Below are positions 1-12,154 of a stretch of DNA of 64,000 bases, piece by piece. How positions within the stretch are numbered: position 1 is the first letter of the stretch; every line of letters begins with the position of its first letter. The position numbers were made by a program, and so were the translations under genes. The DNA comes from Chalara sp. BL73 (lineage: Eukaryota; Ascomycota; Leotiomycetes; Helotiales). The stretch covers positions 62,001 to 126,000 of the forward strand of contig CAKJVC010000196.1 of NCBI GenBank assembly GCA_918026815.1, in the 5' to 3' direction. A model generated the notes under the pieces. The model did no database searches. It was not told the origin of the DNA and was given only the letters and a program-made list of their open reading frames with translations.

Positions 1-14
1 AGCCAACGACTTAC

Positions 15-3000
15 TTGTCTTGCGCGTTTGCCACGACCGAAGGTCTCATGTCTTCTAGCTGCCTCAAGAGCTGCCTCACGCTCACGTTCATCCAAAATTT
101 TAGTCCAGAATGAATCGTCTGGAGGAGGTTCTTCCACATCAGGATCACCCACGTCCTCAGTGAGGTCGCCTTTATCATTAGCCCATATCTGGGCGAATGA
201 AAACTGTGATGCCGCGGTCTTTTTATCATCAATCTTAGTATTTTCGACCTGTGTTCGGTCCAAGAGTTTGTCAACAGATGCTGAATCGTACCGGATATCA
301 TTGCGATCGTCATCGTTAAAAAGTGCAGCCGCACCATGTGCCAAAATAGAGGCCAGATCAGGCATCTCATCATCGGCGGCACCTAGGGTCTCAACTACCT
401 CCGCAAGTGCTAGCTTCTTACGATTGATCTGAACAATCTTCTCCTCCGCACTATCCTTTGTCATTAGCTGGAAGACAAGTACCTTTTTCTTCTGCCCAAT
501 GCGATGTGCACGTGACAGCGCTTGGAGATCTTGTTGAGGCTACGCATTATGTCAGTACGGAAATATGAAGAGAAAGGGTATACTGATTAACATTGAAGTC
601 GGGATCCTAAATTAAAGTTAGCCGTGTACTAACGGGTAGTGGAATTACATACCATAATGATGACAGTGTCTGCTGTCGCCAGATTTATACCAACACCGCC
701 AGCACGAGTCGAAAGCAGGAAAGCGAACAAAGGAGAGTTTGGAGCATTGAACGCATCAATTCGCTTTTGCTTTTCGAGAGCGTTGATCTTGCCATCCAGT
801 CGCTCAAAGGGCATACCAAGCCCGTCCAGAAAATCTTCGACCACGGTGAGTTGATCTAAAAACTGACTGAATATCAAAACGCGATGCCCGCGGTCTCGCA
901 ACTTAGGAAGCATGATTTCCAAAAGTTGGAATTTGGAGGATGCGTCAATAAGATTTCTTTTCGTTGCTGCTTCGTCGAGTGACGTCTCTTCGATTGCAGA
1001 ACTATAGATGAAAGGGTGGCATAGACACTTTCGAAGCTGCATCAAAATGTTGTTCAAATTACCACGCTCTTTGACATTAACCACATCCTTTTTTGCACCC
1101 ATGATGCTTCGAATGAGCTCCGGGTTCTTGCCTAGAATGAATTTGTAGAGTTTCTTCTGTACCAAACTCATCGAAACAGGAATGATCACTTGCGCCAAAG
1201 GGGGTAGAAACTTCAATGCCTCAACCTTTGTTCTCCTATGAAAAGTCAGTCGGCTCTATCTACACGAGATATGTACGATAGTTGTAGATTACCTCAAGAG
1301 ATATGGTGTGATCAAATTTTGGATTTCCTTCATCTTGTCATTGTTTAGCTCCGCCTCGGCATACTTTTCCTCTAAATCGGCAGCCTTATGTTTTGGATCA
1401 AGGAACTGCAACATATTGAAGAGCTCTCGCAAGTTGTTTTGTATCGGTGTGCCTGAACAATCTCACATTAGCATGTTTCTATCCTGGTATGCTACCACAC
1501 CAACCTGTAAGAAGGACTGAGAATGGGGCGTTGAGATTCTGCAAAGCTTCATAGAGTTGATTGGCGTCATTTTTCAGGCGCTGCCCTTCATCAACAATTA
1601 AACCAGCCCATTTAGTACGTCTGAAGAATAATCTAGTGTCGTCTCCTACAGGCCCTTCATAGGAAGTAATCACTACGTGAGCCCTCATGTCCCTGCAATT
1701 GTCTGGGAATAGCTCATATTGCATCACCATGTCACGAGCTTTCTTGCCTCCATAGAGCGCAACAACACGGAGCCCTGGAGCCCATTTTTTAATTTCACGA
1801 CGCCAATTGGGGCAAGTCGAGTTGGGTGTTACCACTAAGAACGGCCAACACTATATACGTAAGTCGAGCCACATATTGATTTTCGTTGGTTACATACCTT
1901 GGGTCTCTCGAGCACAAGGGAGGCAATAAATGCTATGACCTGGATAGTCTTTCCTAGACCCATCTCATCGGCTAGAATAACGTTCTTTTGTTTGTGAAAA
2001 TTGTAAAGCATCCAATTAAATCCTTCTAGCTGGTAACCCATCATTTCTCCACCAACAAGTGACTTAGGCTGTTCCTTCCATCGTAACTTCTTGTTGAAGT
2101 TTAGAGTCTGATAAGTATCTGTACGAGCTTTTAAAACTTGAGTGGGCTGAGACTCGAAATACTGGCCGGCGAGGTATTCTCTGTAGGCAGCTGCGAAGTC
2201 TCTCCAACGATCGGTGTCTTCTGGTTTTGGAGGATTCTCCCAGACGGATTCTTCGTATGGCAGTCCCACGAATTTAACAAGCACGCGCTCAACGGCACCA
2301 ATATTCTCTTCATCTGTTTCTTGGTCTTCTGGCTCATAGTCATCTGAGTAGTCAATATCGAAGATGATCTCCATACGTAAATAGTCCTCCGGTATTGCTT
2401 CTTCTGAGCTCCATTTTGGAAGCAGATTTTCCTCTTCTTCATGGCGAACAAAGGCTTTGCGCATGGCAGCAGCAGTGACGCCCCATACCCAAGCTCCGGG
2501 CATCCATGAGCACTGAAAATAAGACATTCGATGCCACTTAATAAGATACTCTTTCTCGTCCTCGGGGTAACCATGAAATGTTTCTCCGTTCCTATACGAT
2601 TCACGATCAACAGGCCTCCAAGCAACTAAACCTTGGACTTTTGCAGGCACGGTTAAGCATTCAATGCACTGCCAGTCTGAAGTATACTCCTTATGGCGGA
2701 CTTCACGGCGTTCATTCATAGCCTTTGGTGTTTTTGACGAGTTCAACCGAGGTGGTAGATGCTCAAAATGCCAAGCACGGTAGCAATCAACGCATCGAAA
2801 TAAAACGTTCTCAGCGTTGTTAAGAAGCTCTTCGGGAACCTCGGTGACAGGGTCATCGCCGTCATTTTCTAAACGGAGCTTCTCCTCTACCTTTGTTGTC
2901 TTTTTTGTAGAAAATGCTGCACAGCTCTTGCCTTCTTTGCCACATTGTTGACAAGAGTCCAGCCGCGGTGCAGATGAATCCTTTTTGGTATAAGTTCCGA

Positions 3001-5088
3001 TGCAACGGCGACATTGCATGACAAAAGTCTCATGGGCCACCTTTGTAACCATGGGCTCTCTATTGCTACGATAACCAAGACACACCTTATGGATAGAGCT
3101 GGAGCAACCTTGACAGTGGATCAATGGACTCTTGCCCTTATTAGAATTTGTTCCAAATCCTTCGCAAACATCACACTGTGTGTTGTGAAATCGATGAAAA
3201 GCCGAGCTCTTTTCGACTGGTTGGAACACCTCTCGAATACTAATGACTTTAGGAGCGCTGCTCTTTTCTGCCTCGTCGGCGTAGATATCTTCGTCCATAT
3301 CCTGCTCCTTCATACTCTTAACTTGACGCTCCCGTCCAGACTTGCGAGTAGGCTGGGGACGATCCTCCTCGGAGCTTTCTGAAGCCAATCTACGGGGTCG
3401 TCGCCCTCGCTTGCCTGGTGATGGAGATTTAGCACGCAACTTCTGTGGCAATTGCTTCTTCCGCTTGGGCTTAGCATATAAAATAGCTGAGCTGTCCGTC
3501 TCTTCAGGTGCCTCATCTTCCTCAGCAAGCTCATCCACATCATTGTATCTGTTGCTGGATATGACTTTCGATTGGATACCAGATTGGGCCTTGGAAGCTC
3601 GCGTGTTGCGTCCGCCAGCACGATTTCTGGATGTCTTCTCTTGATGGAGCTCTTCTTCAGGCTCGGATGTATCTGACGAGACAGTATCGGCTACGGAATG
3701 AGATGGTGCCCGGGTGCTAATCCTACTGCTGACTCTGCTGGCTACTCTACTGCTGCGCCGGCTGTCGCTTTCAGTCAAGACTGATACACGGTCTTTCGCA
3801 AGCTTGCGTTTCTTGACAATGATTTGATGCTCAAGATCCTCATCATCTTCACTCTCATCAAAGTCAACTTTAGATATGTCCACCATGCCCTGGTTATCGG
3901 GCTTATTGCGGGCACGCGTGCGCTGAGACTTAAAGGGCTTTTCAGGTGAAGACATGGCCTCGTCTTCCTCCTCGTCTTCGTTGTTGAAGAGATCCAAAGC
4001 GTTCTGCCCGTTTCGCAACTTAACGAGACTTTCTATAGAAATCTATGATGACATTAGTTCAAGTTGATAAATGTATTTGCAATGAGAACGTATGGCAACG
4101 ACCGAGATTTAGCAAATTAGCCGAACAGCGCTAGTAGGGACTAGTACACCCGACTATGAAAGTCTCGTAGCTCCACGTAAACTTGCCATGAAAGTAGACT
4201 AAGGTCACAAACTGCAAGTGGGCAGTACTAACGCATAAGCCCAGAATGGGCTAATGATAAAAATATGGTATTATGCTACAAGTTGCAGTTGTATAAGTAT
4301 GAATAAAAATGGGGACAAAAGCTTGGCAGGCAATAATGATTTCAGTGGCAAGAGCGGCCTCAGCCTTACTGAAATTTATGGAACTAAGGTAAAGATGATC
4401 ACTTTAAGTGTAAATATTTCCAAAATAGAGACAAACAAGAGTATGAGTAAATGAAATGAAGATGACTTCAACTGCAGCGCCGTGAACATCTCAGCAAGAG
4501 CTACTCACTCCGCCTTATTGGCTTGATCTCAGACCGGTTATAGAATATCCAAAGCTGATTGCGGAACTAAAGATTCTCGTGGAAAATATATGATGACTTC
4601 ACAAGAGGATTCTTAGTGCCATGACTTGTCGCACTTGCAAACACCTGCTATGGACCCACGAGCGAGTAGTTGTAACAGACAGGCCTAGCTTCTAAAGAAA
4701 TATAGACACGAGATATATATTCACTTACATCTTGTTGTTTGCCGTCTTCGTACTCAATCTTGTACCAGGCTTTGCCGTTTGATTTCTTAAGCTCTTTCAA
4801 GACGCGATCAACTGTTGGGCTTCCTCTATACGACTGCTGATCTGGTAGCCGTGTAGGGCGAGCAATCAGTACAGCTATCCTGTCATCAGAGGAACCTTTC
4901 GATTTACGGGAATCAGCTGCGGATGTCTTTTTGGCCTCTTCCTTGAATCTATGTGATAGTACTGATACTGGGGGTGATTGATCGTTGGTGGCATCATCCT
5001 GTGGCGGGGTATCGGGGGCATGAAGCAAGTCAACATCGGACTCCTCCGAGTCAGAAACATGTTTTTGTGAAGCTCTCTTTGCCTTCAT
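15..5088 (-). CDS. SNF2/CHD-type chromatin remodeling ATPase, Mit1-like (3' end missing)
   Basis: ATP-dependent nucleosome remodeler of the CHD/Mi-2 group, closest in layout to fission yeast Mit1 of the SHREC silencing complex; acts in the nucleus. Exons read on the minus strand: 5088-4729, 4042-1898, 1850-1505, 1452-1293, 1235-653, 606-592, 539-15; a GTAAGT donor follows, so the C-terminus lies left of the window. Order of domains: chromo-like segment at the end of exon 1 ([12 protein letters not shown]), acidic and basic low-complexity region, Cys-rich PHD finger (CDVCEGFG...CQGC), chromodomain-like segment ([16 protein letters not shown]), SNF2 ATPase with Walker A DEMGLGKT, motif II DEGQ, and helicase C with motif [14 protein letters not shown] in place of DEAH is, to my knowledge, usual for this subgroup. 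The start is the ATG at 5088. Exon 2 joins in phase 0, but that requires a 686-nt intron, so an extra exon is possible. ATPase identity is secure; the Mit1 assignment is less so. Confidence 0.9.
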
Positions 5089-5959
5089 GTTGCAAGAACG
5101 CTAGAAGAGGTATAGATCAAGGATTCTCGTATCTAAACCAGATACTCATGTCAGAAGTGAGTACAGTGGCTTGGTATGGAAATACATACTTGCACCCTCG
5201 TCAATTGTTCAAAAGGACGAAAATCTCATAATGATAAGCATGAGTCGCCACTGTAAGATTTCAATATACCTTGTGGGCAAGAGAAGTGCGAGATCGGCTT
5301 TGGGACTGACTGGAAGACTTCTACTATATTCTTGAGCAAGTAATGACACGGTCTAGAACGAACCGCTTTGTGAAATGAATACCGGAACATCAAGTTCGAA
5401 GCTTGCAAGGCGAAAACGCGTGCCTGTGTAGACGCGATTTTTGATCTCTAACCGAGGCGTGCATATATCACACCCGTGATCAAAATGATACACCAGATGT
5501 GTGCCTACCTATTACTACTTCTTAACTAGAGGGCCTAGCTTGGGGAATATAGTCGAATGGAATCTATTAAATCTAATACAATAAGGCAAGGACGCTGAAG
5601 ATGTTTTATTGTAATAGTCTTCCTTCGCAAGCAGAAGCCTCTAGCCCAACGCGCAGGGGAGAGGACTTGCTAGTTAATACATGATAAAGAGCGATAGTAG
5701 ATGTCCTCAATTGAGCAAGACGTTCTTCTTGATCTTATGTGATAAATTTGGAGATGCTTGGTCACCAAAAGATACTAAGTTTCTCGAAGATTGTAGGAAA
5801 TTCAAGTGGATTTCTCTACAGATGTATATATAGTAGTACAAATATAGTGTTACAACAACGGTCTATTTTCATAAAACTAACAGCGGGCGGTGGCAGAACC
5901 AGCCTACCTACACTTTGTTCAAGTTTTCTCCAGCAACCAATTTTTGGTCAACAACTGCG
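5089..5959. other. Intergenic, divergent promoter region of remodeler and MRM1
   Basis: An 871-nt stretch between the start codons of the minus-strand remodeler and plus-strand MRM1. I see no reading frame with coding character. It must hold both promoters and leaders. Confidence 0.6.
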
Positions 5960-7840
5960 ATGAATATACCATTCCTTCCTAGGGCTCTTCAGCATACGAA
6001 TAGGAGAGTCGCTGCAGCGCCATTTCTATATCCTACTCTTTGCACAACTAGAGCAGCTTCCCTTGCGCGTGCTATACATCGGGGAATCCATCGCTCTAAG
6101 AGCGTTGGGTTCAGAAGGAAGGAAAGAAGCCGAGAACAAGATGTAGGCAGCACAAAATCTGCAAAAGCAGGAGATGCTGTGGTAGGATTTGTGCGAAAGC
6201 ATGTTGGACCACACATTCCTGTCAATGCGGCACCTATGAGCTACAAAGGTTTCAAACCTGCGTCTAGGACATCCTCGAAACATGGAAGACTATTGAGCAG
6301 TCCTAAAAGCTCTCGAGAAAGCCCTAATAGGATCCGGGTTGGGAGGCGCATCATTAAAGATGTTCCAGAGAGAAAGGGGAAGGGAAATTCAAATCGACGG
6401 AACTACAGCTTTTTTGAGGAACAGAACAATGTTGGGAGTTCATCCTCACATTTTCTGGAACGACGAAGCAATCAAGACAGCGATTATGCAAAGTTCTCTG
6501 GATCATACAGGGGGGGAACAATTTCGAATGATTCATCTAAGACTAGGGGAACAGGAAAAAGACTAGGAACGAGGGAGTGGGATGCCGATTCTAGCTCTTT
6601 TGGCCAGAGACACGAGCATAGCTTTGGAGAAAGACAAGACACTGGCCACGGTTCATATGGAGACAAACGAGAGCGTAGTTACGATGATGGTAAAACTGTT
6701 GCCCGTCGATCATCATACCAGCCACGAGTGCATGAAGGTCGACAGAAAGGGTTCGCTTCTGGAGTGTCACCAAGAGATGATTTGTCCGGTAACAGCCGTT
6801 TCAGCCCTTCGGATATAGCCAGTGATAACGACGCTAGCCCATCGCGGTCGCCAAAGATAGATAAAAGGATACCCATCTCAATACCATATACTACACCAGC
6901 TTCTGAGTTTTTGTATGGGACTTCGGTCGTAGAAGCAGCCCTAAGGTCTAAGCGAGAGCCTAGAAGAAAGCTATACAAGCTCTACATCTACACGGGGGAG
7001 AACCGTGCAAGTGCTGAGCAGGATGCTGCAATAGAAAAGCTGGCAAGAAAGAACAAGGTTGAGGTCGTTCGTGTCGCCGGTGACTGGCTGCGCCTCATGG
7101 ACAAAATGAGTAACTCGCGGCCGCATAACGGCTACATTCTGGAGGCTTCTCCTCTTCCGAAACTCCCAGTCACCCATCTTGGAGAATTCAATGAGGAAAA
7201 CGCTTCCGAGTTCGAGGTTGCCCTGGACCACCAGTCGCGCGAAGAAGCCGCCATAAATGGAATAGACGAAGTCATCAAACTATCCCCCGATCGATTTGGC
7301 CGCAAACCTTTCGTTCTATTTCTAGATAGTATCTTAGACCCTGGCAACCTTGGCGGCATGATTCGAACTGCTGCCTTCCTAGGCGTTACGGCCGTCGCCA
7401 TATCGAAGAATTGTGCTTCATTCTCTCCAGTCGTCCTCAAAGCCTCCGCCGGAGCTTCAGAAGATATAACTCTGTTTACGGTCAACAAACCAGCAGGATT
7501 TATCGCGAACTCGAAGCTTGCTGGCTGGAAGATCTTTGCAGCTGTGGCACCTTCTGGCGATAGGCCCAAGCCAATGTTCATCGAGAAACTGGATAGCCCA
7601 CTGATAGAGGACCCATGTATACTGATGCTTGGAAATGAAGGCGAAGGGCTACGCGAGAATCTGAGAAGCAAGGCAGATGCCCACATAACGATTCGTGGAA
7701 GCGGAAGAAATCTCAATGTTGACAGTCTAAACGTGAGCGTGGCCACGGGTATACTGTGCAACGCCTTCTTAAAAGTCAGTAATGCAAAAAGGCTGTTTGA
7801 AGGTGAGCAGAGCAGCAAGGCGGAAGGCGATCTATTTTGA
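5960..7840 (+). CDS. MRM1: Mitochondrial large-subunit rRNA 2'-O-ribose methyltransferase (SpoU/TrmH family)
   Basis: Intronless, 626 codons from the ATG at 5960. The frame extends slightly upstream but has no earlier ATG. SpoU-family enzymes methylate a guanosine ribose in mitochondrial 21S rRNA; yeast Mrm1 modifies the peptidyl-transferase region. The N-terminus is rich in Arg, Ser and Ala without acids (RALQHTNRRVAAAPF), as expected for a mitochondrial presequence. A long Ser/Arg/Gly low-complexity region follows. The C-terminal third has the substrate-binding fold (EFLYGTSVVEAAL) and the three SpoU motifs: LDPGNLGGMIRTAAFLG, LMLGNEGEGL and NLNVDSLNVSVATGI, which form the knotted AdoMet site. 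It is longer than yeast Mrm1 (about 410 aa) because of the disordered linker, common in filamentous fungi. Confidence in family is very high; the exact nucleotide target is inferred. Confidence 0.93.
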   Translation: MNIPFLPRALQHTNRRVAAAPFLYPTLCTTRAASLARAIHRGIHRSKSVGFRRKERSREQDVGSTKSAKAGDAVVGFVRKHVGPHIPVNAAPMSYKGFKPASRTSSKHGRLLSSPKSSRESPNRIRVGRRIIKDVPERKGKGNSNRRNYSFFEEQNNVGSSSSHFLERRSNQDSDYAKFSGSYRGGTISNDSSKTRGTGKRLGTREWDADSSSFGQRHEHSFGERQDTGHGSYGDKRERSYDDGKTVARRSSYQPRVHEGRQKGFASGVSPRDDLSGNSRFSPSDIASDNDASPSRSPKIDKRIPISIPYTTPASEFLYGTSVVEAALRSKREPRRKLYKLYIYTGENRASAEQDAAIEKLARKNKVEVVRVAGDWLRLMDKMSNSRPHNGYILEASPLPKLPVTHLGEFNEENASEFEVALDHQSREEAAINGIDEVIKLSPDRFGRKPFVLFLDSILDPGNLGGMIRTAAFLGVTAVAISKNCASFSPVVLKASAGASEDITLFTVNKPAGFIANSKLAGWKIFAAVAPSGDRPKPMFIEKLDSPLIEDPCILMLGNEGEGLRENLRSKADAHITIRGSGRNLNVDSLNVSVATGILCNAFLKVSNAKRLFEGEQSSKAEGDLF

Positions 7841-8964
7841 TTGTACAAACGCCACATATCTGTACCATATCCATTTTGTAAGAATATTGAGGAGGCAAGG
7901 AAAAGGATGCCTATATGCGAGGAGTCCCTAGAGGTTGATATTTGAGTAATGGTTCTTGTATACGGAGTACTATTGACTTTTTCTCGCTGACAAGGCGTAC
8001 TGGTTCTTTTGCGAATTTGGATGATTGTTTTATCTGCATCGTTCCACCCTCTCAACTTCCAGCTCCCATCCCTCGTATCTCGGATCTATCCCAGTTCTCC
8101 CAATATAATTATATCTCGACACGATAGCTAGGATACAGGACATTGTGAACCTCAACAAGATGGCTGTGTCTATTCCTTCCTTGTCTGTTACAGTATAACT
8201 AGAGTGTGAAGCATTTTCCATAGGATTCGTCATCTGCCAGGATGGTGGGCGATGATGGGATAGGTCTTCGATGCTCCTAGGGAATCTCCCGTGAGCAGCG
8301 TGCGTTATCGGCGCGAGCCCTTGTCATCCGATAAGGAATGGATCAACCGAGGATAATGCGGGGGAGCCGGGAATCAGGAGCCGGTAAGGACTTACTATAG
8401 AGTACGAAGTAGGTGTATGTACTACGGTGGGACAGGAGGACCCTGCGCAAAGACTAGTTCTCAAATAGCAATCCCGCAATTGATCACATACCCAGTATTA
8501 CCGTGGCATTGGGGGGTCTTTTGAAGTTCTTCAGTTCCTTTCATCCACTGAACTCCGATGCTTAACGAGCAGCCGGGGTAAACAATTGGCACCTTGTCAT
8601 CTTTCCATTGCTATAGCATGAGCTACTACTAGGTTAGCTATGTATGAACATATATTTACATCTTCCAAACCCCCTCCATGCCAGTGCTTACAGACGGCTG
8701 ACCTGCTTCATGCTCTGCTAGGTCTTGACTGTCAAGCCGTGATCTCCAATCGTGCTCCTCCTCCATATACTTACGTCCATGATACCCTTCTGTGATCATA
8801 CTTTGCCTCTTACGTTTGTCAACATATAGCTCCTGCCGGGTTCTGGGACAAAGCAACCTATTCAACGGCGCCCGCCTTCTGCCTAGATACATACTGGTAA
8901 GCGGACGCTTTGCCTTTGTCCATGATATATAGCTGACCAATATTCATAGACTTCACAATACACA
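7841..8964. other. Intergenic between MRM1 and acyl-CoA synthetase
   Basis: 1124 nt with no ATG-started frame of coding character on either strand. It contains the MRM1 3' region and the promoter of the synthetase. A long open frame on the opposite strand overlapping the end of MRM1 has no ATG at its start and is a composition shadow. Confidence 0.5.
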
Positions 8965-11151
8965 ATGGTTGCCCATCCTCAGGACGAAGTCCTGCACCGT
9001 TCCCTTACCGATCCTGAGTCATTTTGGGCCAAGCAAGCTTCCCATCTGCATTGGCATAAAACTCCCAGCTCCACACTATCAAATACCACGAAACTCCTCA
9101 AATCTGGCACTAAGCACGATCATTGGGAATGGTTTCCAGGTGGAGAGATCTCCACCTGCTACAATTGTGTGGACCGGCATGTGTTAGCTGGAAATGGAGA
9201 CCAGACCGCAGTTATATGGGATAGCCCAGTAACAAACACGAAGGAGAAGTTCACATACAGCAAGCTGTTGACGGAGGTGGAAACCTTTGCTGGAGTTTTG
9301 AAAGAGGAGGGTGTGCGCAAAGGAGATGTGGTTTTGATATATAGTAAGGATATCCGTTACACCTGCGCAGCTTCCCTAAAGACTAGCAGTGCCTATGATA
9401 CCCGCTGCCCTCATTGGGACCCTCGCCATCTCACGACTCGGAGCAATCCATGCCGTGGTTTTCGGAGGATTCGCTGCAACATCTCTCGCTCAACGAATTG
9501 ATGCCTCAAAGCCAGTCGCTATTCTCACAGCATCGTGTGGAATTGACGGAAATAAACCTCCAATGCCATACAAACCATTCATTCTCGAAGCACTCAAGCT
9601 TGCTAAACACCAACCTAGCAAGACTATTATCTGGCAACGTGATCAGCTGCGCTGGGGCAATGTCGATAAACTGAGCGGGCATAGGAATTGGCAACGCCTT
9701 TGCAGAAGTGCTACCTTTAGAGGTCTGAAAGCTGACTGCGTTCCTGTAAAGTCGTCAGATCCAGTCTATATCATATACACATCAGGCACAACTGGCTTAC
9801 CGAAAGGAGTCTTGCGAGAGGCTGGCGGTCATGCTGTTGGTCTTCATCTCTCAATCAGCTATCTCTTCGGTATCCATGGTCCTGGCGACGTCATGTTCTG
9901 CGCATCAGATATAGGCTGGGTCGTCGGTCACTCATACATCATGTACGCTCCTCTATTGGCCGGTGCCGCTACCGTTCTATTTGAGGGAAAACCTGTCGGG
10001 ACACCAGATGCAGGCACGTTCTGGAGAATCATAGAAGATAATAAAGTTAACGCTCTATTCACTGCCCCCACGGCACTAAGAGCCATCCGGAGAGATGATC
10101 CTGATAATAAGCGATTCAAAGAAATTGGCGAAAGAGGAGGTTTGAGAAGCCTCAGAGCGTTGTTCTTGGCAGGTGAAAGGTCAGAACCAAGTATTGTCAC
10201 TATTTACCAAGAACTTCTAAAAAACTATGCGGCGAAAGGGGCGAATGTAATTGACAACTGGTGGTCATCTGAGTCTGGATCTCCTATTTCTGGAGTGGCG
10301 CTCGTTCCACATGCTGGAAAGGACCGAAAAACTACAATCACAGATGTTGAGCCATTAGGGATTAAACCCGGCAGCGCTGGAAAAGCAATGCCAGGGTTCG
10401 ACGTTCGGATTGTGGATGATTCTGGTAAAGAGATTCCAAAAGGAAACATGGGAAATATTGTGCTCGGTCTACCTTTAGCGCCTACAGGATTCAGAACTCT
10501 CTGGGAAGATGAAGAAAGGTTCTATAAGGGATATCTTAAGCGATTTAAAGGCAAGTGGATCGATACAGGGGATGCCGGCATGATTGATGAGCAAGGCTAC
10601 ATTCATGTAATGGCTCGATCAGATGACATCATAAACGTGGCTGCCCATAGATTCAGCACAGGTATGCACGGCTATCATAAACCAATCAGTTAACCTAACC
10701 TAAACTAGGCTCCATCGAACAAGCAATATCGTCTCACCCGCTCGTTGCCGAATGCTGCGTAGTTGGCATCCCAGACGAACTAAAGGGGCATATGCCCTTC
10801 GCCTTCGTTACACTTTCCACGCCATCGCACCCCACGTCTGCAACGCCCTCCCTAGAGCTCTTCTCCGAGATTCAGAAACTTGTTCGTTCTCAGATTGGTG
10901 CTATAGCCTCGCTTGGGGGCATGATCCAGGGTAAGGGCATGATTCCGAAAACGAGGTCCGGGAAGACTTTGAGGCGAGTGTTGAGGGAGTTGGTGGAGAA
11001 TGCGGTGCATGGCGAGTTCGAGAAGCAGGTCCAGATCCCGCCCACCGTGGAGGATGCAGGTGTGGTGGAGGTGGCCAGGGAAAGGGTTCGGGAGTATTGG
11101 AAGGAAGCAGGGAAGAAGCATAAAGCAATTGAGCTTAGGGCGAAGTTATAA
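8965..11151 (+). CDS. Short-chain acyl-CoA synthetase (acetyl/propionyl-CoA synthetase-like, ACSS3 type)
   Basis: ANL-superfamily adenylating enzyme that makes an acyl-AMP and then an acyl-CoA from a short-chain acid. Exons 8965-9343, 9390-10661, 10709-11151; 697 aa. Both junctions restore the family sequence (VVLIY-MPMIPAALIGTLAISRLGA, and RFSTG-SIEQAISSHPLVAECC). Visible motifs: N-terminal ACS domain with FWAKQASHLHW, P-loop TSGTTGLPKG near residue 257, SDIGWVVGHSYI, NWWSSESG, GDAG and a C-terminal PKTRSGKTLRR with the catalytic A10 lysine near residue 635. The pattern resembles propionate-activating ACSS3-type proteins more than cytosolic Acs1. A mitochondrial presequence is not obvious. 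It could act in propionate or ketone salvage, but the substrate cannot be settled from sequence. Nothing looks broken. Confidence 0.9.
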
Positions 11152-12150
11152 GACAGGAAGGACAACAAAAATCCATTAAAATAGGATACATTGCCTGGAT
11201 ACCTACGAGCTTTGTATATATAGACATTCGACCGTAGATTATTAAAGATGCACGTTCAAAAAATAATCTAGTCTGTAGTCGAGTTCATTGGAACTCAACT
11301 TACTACTGCTCTCAGTTTCAGGGCTGTGAAAAACACTACAGCCCGCCGCACTTGAGTTTTACCGTATGGTTGTGGCGGCATAACACCAGAACACCATGTA
11401 CGACGATCTATACATATGAACAATCCCACAGTCGCTGCCTGTAGGTAAGTCGTTGTTGGTTGTGTGAAATTTTGATGCTCTCTTCGCAGCCTTGCTGACA
11501 CCAACCAATATCCTAGATTCTCTGGAAGCTGCTAGGATTGAAGAATAATAAACAAGGATAACCGAGACCGCATTCGACCACAGAACCAGATAGCTCGCGA
11601 GGCTCGTTTAAAGAACCATGGTAGTTGAGGCTATACAAAGGTTCATCTCGCTTTGCCGCGGGCTGAGTTGGTTGGTAACACGGTAAGGGGAAAGACTCGA
11701 AGATGAGTAGCATATGCATCTTGATTCTGCGCACACCTCTCAGCCTAGTCAGAAAGAGAGAAAATGGATGGTAGCATCTTGTGGTCGAGCTTACATTTGG
11801 GGAGAACTTGCTCGCTTCTTATCTTGGGTTCGGACTGTAAAACGTGCAATAGCCCATCGTTTTTGAACACGGTAGATATAACTCACGCCATCCGTGATTT
11901 GAACAGTTCCCATCACTTGGATCATAAAGAGTTGAGTGATTCGAACGTTAGCCCTTGCTGGCAACCTGATAGAGAGTTTTAGAGGTTGGAATTCATGCTT
12001 TTAACATTTACCGATCACCTTGGTGCGCCAGGGAGAAGTTTGCTCAAAGGAACATTATTGCAAAGTTGCAGGCTTGACCACAGAATCAGATGTTACATTT
12101 TGGGAAAAGAGTTGAGTAAGTGAGATCATATACGAGTAGAAAATGGAGGA
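11152..12150. other. Gene-poor intergenic region
   Basis: About 1 kb downstream of the synthetase with no gene I can support. Short open frames on both strands lack family resemblance and good codon use. Confidence 0.5.
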
Positions 12151-12154
12151 CGTC

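Noticed and set aside
3342..3644. Plus-strand frames over the remodeler exon
   Set aside because: They overlap a long conserved coding exon on the minus strand and have no homology.
7132..8055. 307-codon open frame antisense to the end of MRM1
   Set aside because: It starts with TTG, not ATG, has no family signal and overlaps a certain methyltransferase domain; it arises from codon bias on the opposite strand.
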